Below, one piece after another: positions 6,391-10,895 of a DNA stretch of 10,895 nt (the stretch's first letter is position 1; every line of letters begins with the position of its first letter). Source of the DNA: Burkholderiales bacterium (GTDB taxonomy: Bacteria > Pseudomonadota > Gammaproteobacteria > Burkholderiales > Burkholderiaceae_E); NCBI GenBank assembly GCA_020348765.1, contig CP070753.1, positions 2,403,560 through 2,414,454 on the forward strand. The letters are read 5' to 3'. The notes beneath the pieces are model-generated. The model saw only the letters and a program-made list of their open reading frames with translations. It made no database searches and was not told where the DNA came from. The position numbers were made by a program, and so were the translations under genes.

Positions 6391-8376
6391 CTATTTCCTG
6401 CCCCGGTCCTCGAGCCGCTCGATCTGCTCTTCGTAGGCACGCGTGAACTCGCGCCAGAACAGCGCTTCGAAGTCATCCTCGGCCTCGCGCGAGATCTCGT
6501 CGAAACGCTCGTTGAACAGTTCCCACAGCCGTGCCTGCCGGTGCAGTGGCACCACGGCATCGATGACCGATTTGCGCGTCAACCGACTCTCGAGCGCCTG
6601 CGGATCGAAGCGCGCGATCAACCCCTGCATCGCGGCGCGCATGCCGGCCACGAACCCGACCTGGTGAGCGAGCAGGTCCTGGTAGGCATCGCGCATCGCA
6701 GCCGTGGGTTCCATGAAACCGCGCAAGGTCTTCGGCGCCAGCAGGTGCGCCAGCGCCGCGACCGCGTTGGGAGAGAACTTGAGCGGGTTGTTGTCGTTGG
6801 CCGCGATGACCGTGACATCGGTCTTCATCTCGCGCTTGAGCGCGGCGCGTGCAGCCAGCAGTTCGAGCGTGCCGTCGACGGCCGCGCGTAGCAACTCGCC
6901 GATGCGTCGCATGGTCTCGGGGCTCAGCGTGCTGACCGCCCCGGCGCCTGCATCGAGCCCCTTCGACAGTTCGGGCAGGCCGGAGCCCAGCAGGAATTGC
7001 CGCAGCAGCTCGGGTGCCGCATCGCCACCGCCGGTCGCGACCCGTTCCTGCGAGGCCCGGCCCGCGGCCTGCGCTGTCTCGCGGTTGAGCGCGTTGAGCA
7101 TCATCGTGGTCTGCGCCGGCGGCGGCGGCGTGAACCGATCCTGATGGGATTCGATGACGCCGCCGACGAGCTCGCGCACCTCGTCCGGTTCGAGGAAGCG
7201 CTGCGGGGCCGGAGCCGGCGGCTGGCTGGGTGCCGGTGCCGGCGCCTGGCTCGGTGCCGGTGCAGCGCCCGCCGGCGGCGGCGCGACCTGATTCGATCGC
7301 CCGGCCGGTTGCCCCGCGCTCTCCCGGCGCAGCGATTGCGTCGGGCTCAGTCCTTCACGGCTCTCCCACGAGCGAAATGCGCCGCCGCCGCCACCGGCCG
7401 CCGGCGGTCCACCTGCAGCCCGGGCAGCGCCGGAAGCAGCCGGCGGCGGCGACGGTGGTCTTCGGGGCTGCGGCACCCGGAAGCTGCCACGCAGCTCCGG
7501 AGTCGTATCCGGCAACGGCGGCGGCGGCGCCGGCCGGCCGGCGGCTCGACCGAGCGCCGCCAACGGATCCTGCGAGTCGGCCGTGTTCGGCTGCGAAAGC
7601 GGCCCGTCGAGCGTTCCACCGAGCTTGTCGAGCGCATCCGTCTTCGCGTCACCACCGAGTCCGAACAGCTGGTCCAGGCTCTCGCCTGGGGCCGACTCCG
7701 CCGGGCGCAAGGCGTCCGTCGACGGGTGCGGCGCGCCCGGTCGGCGCTCGGCGCCGCGCAGGCCGAGTGGATCGCCGGCGCTGGGCTCGGCGGGCGCACC
7801 GGTGTCGCCAGACTCGGCGGGTGCGGGGGCGAACGGGTCGAAGTCCTCCGGGATCAACTCTCCGGCGCCGGACGGCGCCGGCGGCCGCGGAGCCACGCGC
7901 GACGGCGGCTCGACGAACGGAGGGCCGGCCGAAGGCGGCACCAGCCCTGCCAGCGGATCGTCGGTGGCCGGGCTCGGCGCCAGCGAGCGCCAGAACTGGG
8001 TCGCCGGCACCTGCTCGGCCGGCTGCGATGCTTCGGCGCCCGGCGGCGCCAGCGGCTCCGGCTCCGGGTGCAGCTCGACCACCAGTTCGTATTCGCCGAT
8101 CGTCAGCACCTCGCCGTCGGCCAGCACCACCTGCTGGTCGCGGCCGATCTCGGCACCGCCACGCAGGACCCGGCTGCTGCTTCCCCGGTCAGTGAGTACC
8201 CACACGCCACCGACATAGGTCACCTCGGCCTGCAGCCGCGAAATGTGCTTTTACTGGTCCTGCAGCACCAGCGTGCAGTCCGAACCGCGCCCGATCGTTC
8301 CCCCTTGCGGGCCGAAATCCGCGCTGACCGGCGCCTCGGGCGCCTTGCCCATCGCCCTGATGACGCGCACGCGCAC
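6391..8376 (-). pseudogene. tagH: T6SS FHA-domain protein TagH, interrupted by an in-frame TAA
   Basis: The gene most likely starts at GTG 8376, three bases after the PAAR stop, and would encode 661 residues plus one internal stop at codon 42. The FHA domain covers about residues 1-105: VRVRVIRAMGKAPEAP, then GGTIGRGSDCTLVLQDQ, stop, KHISRLQAEV, GGVWVLTDRGSSS and LTIGEYELVVEL. Gly-Arg (29-30) and Ser-Arg in HISR are the usual phosphopeptide-contact residues. A long Pro/Ala/Gly linker runs to about residue 395. The last 190 or so residues match the T6SS FHA C-terminal domain (TagH/ImpI), including NNPLKFSPNAVAALAHLL and GFVAGMRAAMQGLIARFDP. TagH relays kinase and phosphatase signals to T6SS assembly. 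The frame downstream of the TAA stays open for 610 codons from GTG 8223, but that start would delete half the FHA fold. Either a recent nonsense mutation, readthrough or a sequencing error explains it. Confidence 0.85.
8251..8253 (-). other. In-frame TAA stop inside the TagH FHA domain
   Basis: Minus-strand codons read CTG-CAG-GAC-CAG-TAA-AAG-CAC-ATT-TCG-CGG. The frame on both sides matches the FHA fold with no gap, so a single substitution such as CAA or GAA to TAA explains the break. The codons just after it (AAG-CAC-ATT) are unusually A/T-rich for this gene. Confidence 0.9.
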
Positions 8377-8379
8377 GGG

Positions 8380-8679
8380 TCAACCCCCGATGATGACCGT
8401 CGGGCAACCCGGACCGACGATGACACCGCCGTGCACCGTGGTGTCAGTCACGCGCGCGGCCATCAGAAAGTTGACGAACACCGAGGATGAGCCCTTCATG
8501 ATCATGTCCGGTGGGCCGACACAAACGCACATGTCGGTGACTCGAGCCGCCGGAAGCATGCCGATCAGCACGTTGGGCGAGCCGGGGCTCGTGATCGGTC
8601 CGCCGACGTGCGGCACCGGCGGTGTGCCGGGGGTCACCATCGGGCAGGTGTGCATGTCGGTCAATCGCGCCGCGAGCAT
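8380..8679 (-). CDS. PAAR-repeat protein, T6SS spike tip
   Basis: This 99-residue protein is a stand-alone PAAR protein, which caps the VgrG trimer and sharpens the spike. It begins MLAARLTDMHTCPMVTP, continues PPVPHVGGPITSPG and NVLIGMLPAARVTDMCVC (36-53), and ends MAARVTDTTVHGGVIVGPG then CPTVIIGG. Three LAAR/PAAR/MAAR-T-D turns are visible, at about residues 2-8, 43-49 and 73-79. His10, Cys12, His24, Cys51, Cys53 and His83 are the candidate zinc ligands; the family normally uses three His and one Cys. The stretch before the third turn (SSVFVNFLMAAR) departs from the usual G-S-P-T-V-x-I-G-G pattern. The ATG at 8679 has an AAGGAGGT site six bases upstream. No effector domain is fused, so cargo must ride on VgrG or be brought by the DUF4123 adaptor. 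Confidence 0.93.
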   Translation of the reverse strand: MLAARLTDMHTCPMVTPGTPPVPHVGGPITSPGSPNVLIGMLPAARVTDMCVCVGPPDMIMKGSSSVFVNFLMAARVTDTTVHGGVIVGPGCPTVIIGG

Positions 8680-8685
8680 GCTCGA

Positions 8686-8693
8686 ACCTCCTT
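8686..8693 (-). promoter_or_regulatory. Strong Shine-Dalgarno site for the PAAR gene
   Basis: The minus strand reads TAAGGAGGTTCGAGCATG. AAGGAGGT is a near-perfect anti-16S match six bases before the PAAR ATG, and its first bases are shared with the TAA stop of the upstream 143-residue gene. This is the strongest ribosome-binding site in the operon and fits a need for abundant spike-tip protein. Confidence 0.85.
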
Positions 8694-9123
8694 ACCAGCC
8701 GATCGCCACCGAGGCCACGCAGTCGGCGCGGTGTTCGGCGAAACCGAAGGCCAACGAGGCCTTTGCCGATTGCACGGCCCAGAAGGCCTGCTCGTTCTCG
8801 GACAGCCCCCGCGGCACGTCGGTCAAAGTCGCCGACGGGAACGCGCGCCGCACGTCCGTCAACCCGATGCACGGCGCCTCGACCTCGAGCAACAACAGGG
8901 TAGCAGCATTCGTCGCCTTCAACACCCGCAGCTCGATGCCGCCCAGCGCGGTCCCGTCGCCGAGCTTCAGCGGGCCACCGGCCAGGAAGCGCACGTGCTC
9001 GTTTTCGTCGACCAGAGACAGGGTCGCCGGAACCTGCGCGGCCACCGCCTCGATCGTCGGTGCAGGCGCAGAGGCCAGCGCACGGCACAGCTCCCAGAGG
9101 CTCGGCGGGCGGGCGGGGCTCAT
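8692..9123 (-). CDS. Unrecognised 143-residue protein, candidate immunity protein for the upstream effector
   Basis: The ATG at 9123 overlaps the stop of the preceding gene as ATGA and has AAGGGA at 9129-9134, five bases upstream. A longer open frame continues upstream but is out of register with the real genes there. The protein starts MSPARPPSLWELCRALASAP and has no signal peptide or membrane span, so it is probably cytosolic. The middle is strand-rich (VPATLSLVDENEHVRFLAGG, LGGIELRVLKATNAATLLLLE). The C-terminal part, CIGLTDVRRAFPSATLTDV then PRGLSENEQAFWAVQSA and LAFGFAEHRADCVASV, looks like a conserved core with paired Cys. I cannot name the family. Its place directly after the candidate effector and before PAAR, with translational coupling, is typical of T6SS immunity genes. 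That role is inference. Confidence 0.7.
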   Translation of the reverse strand: MSPARPPSLWELCRALASAPAPTIEAVAAQVPATLSLVDENEHVRFLAGGPLKLGDGTALGGIELRVLKATNAATLLLLEVEAPCIGLTDVRRAFPSATLTDVPRGLSENEQAFWAVQSAKASLAFGFAEHRADCVASVAIGW

Positions 9124-9899
9124 TTCGGTCCCTTGGCGAGGCGCGCATCGAACCACTGCGCGAAGTGCTGCTCGTAGGCCTGGCCGGAGGCCGGTGCACT
9201 CTCCATGCGGCCGACCACCGCAGCGAACGCGCCGCGAGCCTTTTCCGCGTCGCCTTCGGTGCGCAGTCGCTCGAAGAGCTCCAGGTGGTTTCGGTAGTTC
9301 GCCGGCGCCCCGACCAGCCCGATGTTCGGTCCGCCACTGGTCACGATCTGCCGCTGTACCTTGAGGTTGGCATACAGCGCGGCGCCGAGCTCGGTCAGTT
9401 GAGCGCGTACGAAGGCCTGCTTCGATCCGGTGTCCAGCGCGGCCGGATGCAGCGCACAGCCGGCTGCATGGGCCAGCGCGCGAACCACCGCTTCGGGCTT
9501 GGACGCCTCTGCACCGTCGATCGTGATGGTGCGCGTGCGAGCCGTCGCGAACGAGCCCTTGCCGGCAGGGCCCAGCTTCAGCCGCCAGCCGCGCTGCTGT
9601 AGCCGCAGCACCGCGTTGGCCAGCGCCGGCGATCGGGAAACCAGCGCGTCGACGGCCGTTCCCAGCCCGGTGCGCGCCGGTTGTGGCCGGGCCTGGACCG
9701 GGTCGGCTGCGGCCTGAGACGGGTCGAAGCGCTGCGCATCGCGCTCGGCCGCGATCAGGCGCGCGGCCCAGCCGCCGGCCTTCGCCGTCACCGCTTGCGC
9801 GCCATCGGCGCTCGGTGTGGCCATCACGTTGCGGGCCGCCTGCCTGGCCTCGGCACCGGCTGCATTCCAGGCATCGGTGAACAGGGTCCCCCAACTCAC
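9120..9899 (-). CDS. Candidate T6SS effector, metallopeptidase-like with degenerate HExxH (HAAGC)
   Basis: The GTG at 9899 overlaps the stop of the upstream gene as GTGA and has GGGAG at 9907-9911, seven bases away. This gives 259 residues with no signal peptide. Residues 1-90 are helical and Ala-rich. From about 98 the sequence follows a family I remember from T6SS cargo loci (possibly DUF6782, putative metallopeptidases): QQRGWRLKLGPAGKGSF, ITIDGAEASKPEAVVRALAH, then ELGAALYANLKVQRQIVTSG and GGPNIGLVGAPANYRNH, with a Y-x-x-x-F-x-x-W close near the end. In that family the helix after the V-V-x-x-L-A motif carries HExGHAL. Here it is His144-Ala-Ala-Gly-Cys148-Ala-Leu-His151, so the catalytic Glu and second zinc His are both missing. 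The context (VgrG, DUF4123, helper before; candidate immunity and PAAR after) supports an effector, but possibly an inactive or altered one. Confidence 0.7.
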   Translation of the reverse strand: MSWGTLFTDAWNAAGAEARQAARNVMATPSADGAQAVTAKAGGWAARLIAAERDAQRFDPSQAAADPVQARPQPARTGLGTAVDALVSRSPALANAVLRLQQRGWRLKLGPAGKGSFATARTRTITIDGAEASKPEAVVRALAHAAGCALHPAALDTGSKQAFVRAQLTELGAALYANLKVQRQIVTSGGPNIGLVGAPANYRNHLELFERLRTEGDAEKARGAFAAVVGRMESAPASGQAYEQHFAQWFDARLAKGPK

Positions 9900-10270
9900 G
9901 GTTTCGCTCCCGAACCGGATGCACCGGACTCGAGCGCGGCCAGCGCATCGATTGCGGCCCGTGCGACCAGCCTGGCGCGCACGGCCGGGCTGCGCCCGCT
10001 GTCGCTCAGGACCGCGCGCAGGGTCGGCACCTTCTCGTCGAAGCTCGCCCCCAGCACCCAGGCCGCGAGCACGAAGCGGTAGACGTCGCCCTGTGCGGTC
10101 AAACCGTACTGCTTCGCGCGGTCGATCATCTTCTCGACCTCCAGCGCCATCGCCGGCACGTCTGCGGCAACGATGCGCTCGGGGAAGTGCTGGCGCAACT
10201 GCTCGACCACACGCTCGGCGAACCGGGCGCGGCCGATGCGATCGAACTGCTGTCTGTCGAAAGCGAGCAT
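9896..10270 (-). CDS. 124-residue conserved helper in a T6SS cargo operon
   Basis: This small helical protein starts MLAFDRQQFDRIGRARFAER and continues VVEQLRQHFPERIVAAD, EVEKMIDRAKQYGLTAQGDV and YRFVLAAWVLGASFDEK, ending in a Ser/Gly/Lys/Pro tail. I recognise the pattern F-A-x-R-V-V-E-x-L-R-x-H-F-P, R-A-x-x-Y-G-L/I and D-V-x-R-F as a protein repeatedly found between DUF4123 adaptors and T6SS effectors, but I cannot give it a named function. The ATG at 10270 lies six bases after the adaptor stop with only a weak upstream GGGG. Its TGA overlaps the effector's GTG (GTGA), so the two are translationally coupled. The likely role is a co-adaptor or chaperone for cargo loading; that is inferred from position only. 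Confidence 0.75.
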   Translation of the reverse strand: MLAFDRQQFDRIGRARFAERVVEQLRQHFPERIVAADVPAMALEVEKMIDRAKQYGLTAQGDVYRFVLAAWVLGASFDEKVPTLRAVLSDSGRSPAVRARLVARAAIDALAALESGASGSGAKP

Positions 10271-10276
10271 GAGCGA

Positions 10277-10828
10277 CTACCCCAGCGGCACTTCGGCCCG
10301 GGCCGCGCCAGCCGCGCCCTGTGACAGCCGCAGCGCGACCTCGGGTGCCAGCGATTCGCACACGAATGCCTCGACCGTGCCGAGCAGCGTGCGCTGCTGC
10401 GCCGGGGTCAGCACCGGGGCGGCCACCCGCAGCACGCGCGGATCGTAGAAGCGGAACAGCATCGGCACCCCGTCCGGCGCCCGGGCGTCCAGCGCCGGTC
10501 GCAGCCGATACACCAGCTCGCGCAGCGTGGATCGCGCCAGCGCATAGGTCGCCCAGGCGCGGCCCCATCCGCCGAGCAGCCAGCGCAACACCTCGGGGTG
10601 GTCGGTCACATCGGCCACGAAAGGCGATCGGCGGAACACCTCGGCCGTCAGGTCGCCGGGCAGCAGGCAGTCGAACGGCAGCGTGTGGTCGGCATAGAAC
10701 CGGGCCGGCAATGCGTCGTTGACCGACGCGTCGGCGAGCGCGAACAGCCGCACGCCGTCGGGCCGGGCGCCCAGGGCCGCTTCGAGTGCCGCGACGCGGG
10801 CCGGATCCGGGGGCGGGATCGCGCTCAC
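10277..10828 (-). CDS. DUF4123 T6SS effector adaptor (Tap/TEC type)
   Basis: The 183 residues match DUF4123, the adaptor/chaperone family that loads specific effectors onto VgrG. Characteristic stretches are VRLFALADASVNDALPARF near residues 26-44, PFDCLLPGDLTAEVFRRSPF, EVLRWLLGGWGRAWATYA, LRELVYRLRPALDARAPDG and VPMLFRFYDPRVLR, the last being the family hallmark. The GTG at 10828 overlaps the TGA of the upstream gene as GTGA. The purine-rich GAGGAAGAG just upstream serves as ribosome-binding site and at the same time encodes the acidic tail of that gene. The gene is followed after six bases by the helper. Adaptor specificity usually tracks with the downstream effector, so the 259-residue protein is its probable client. 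Confidence 0.9.
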   Translation of the reverse strand: MSAIPPPDPARVAALEAALGARPDGVRLFALADASVNDALPARFYADHTLPFDCLLPGDLTAEVFRRSPFVADVTDHPEVLRWLLGGWGRAWATYALARSTLRELVYRLRPALDARAPDGVPMLFRFYDPRVLRVAAPVLTPAQQRTLLGTVEAFVCESLAPEVALRLSQGAAGAARAEVPLG

Positions 10829-10895
10829 AGCTGCAGCTCTTCCTCTTCTTCCCTGGAACCGCCACCACCGCCGCCGGTCGATGCGCCGGCACTGC
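10825..10895 (-). CDS. C-terminal end of a gene, probably vgrG (5' part outside window)
   Basis: Only the last 22 full codons and the TGA (10827-10825) are visible. They read SAGASTGGGGGGSREEEEEL then QL. A glycine run followed by a glutamate run and a short hydrophobic end is compatible with a VgrG tail, and VgrG is the usual gene directly upstream of a DUF4123 adaptor. No VgrG domain can be seen in the window, so the identity rests on context. The stop overlaps the adaptor's GTG. Confidence 0.6.
   Translation of the reverse strand, partial: SAGASTGGGGGGSREEEEELQL

Noticed and set aside
6997..8490. Long plus-strand open frames opposite tagH
   Set aside because: They are antisense shadows of the Pro/Ala/Gly-rich TagH linker, with Arg-rich low-complexity translation and no plausible start site.
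8692..9948. A 418-codon minus-strand open frame
   Set aside because: Only the last 143 codons from ATG 9123 are real. The upstream part is an Arg-rich shadow of the effector and helper genes, which lie in other frames.
9900..10892. Upstream extension of the effector frame to 590 codons
   Set aside because: The extension overlaps the helper and DUF4123 genes out of frame and is Arg/Gly/Ala-rich with no domain. GTG 9899 has a good ribosome-binding site and a GTGA overlap.

Overview
The window is a type VI secretion system (T6SS) accessory region from a very GC-rich bacterium. Strong G/C preference at third codon positions, Sec-type lipoproteins and the T6SS gene content point to a proteobacterium, probably beta or gamma. 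The sequence alone does not allow a closer assignment.

Layout. The plus strand (about 1-5506) carries: the 3' end of a large protein with a Pro/Ala/Glu/Lys tandem-repeat rod and a C-terminal DUF4384 domain; a peptidoglycan-binding TIGR02594/CHAP-like cell-wall hydrolase; a small lipoprotein that starts next to, or overlaps, the hydrolase stop; a 350-base stretch with no intact gene but with the frameshifted relic of a minus-strand gene; a T6SS-type Ser/Thr kinase with a transmembrane segment and PEGA domain; and a TssQ-like lipoprotein. The minus strand (10895 down to 5537) reads as one long operon: the tail of a probable VgrG, a DUF4123 adaptor, a 124-residue helper, a 259-residue candidate effector, a 143-residue candidate immunity protein, a PAAR spike tip, the FHA protein TagH and a PP2C phosphatase. 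The two strands converge with only 30 bases between stop codons.

How the genes fit together. Kinase, phosphatase and FHA protein are the three parts of the T6SS threonine-phosphorylation switch. VgrG, DUF4123 adaptor, effector, immunity protein and PAAR form a cargo module, held together by ATGA/GTGA overlaps and a strong Shine-Dalgarno site. The hydrolase plus lipoprotein may be a second effector-immunity pair.

The most notable result is a set of lesions or specialisations. The kinase has lost the DFG aspartate and the catalytic-loop asparagine. tagH has an in-frame TAA inside its FHA domain. The candidate effector has HAAGC where a metallopeptidase HExxH would be expected. The phosphatase looks fully intact. 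Either the phosphorylation switch has decayed or it works in a non-standard way here.
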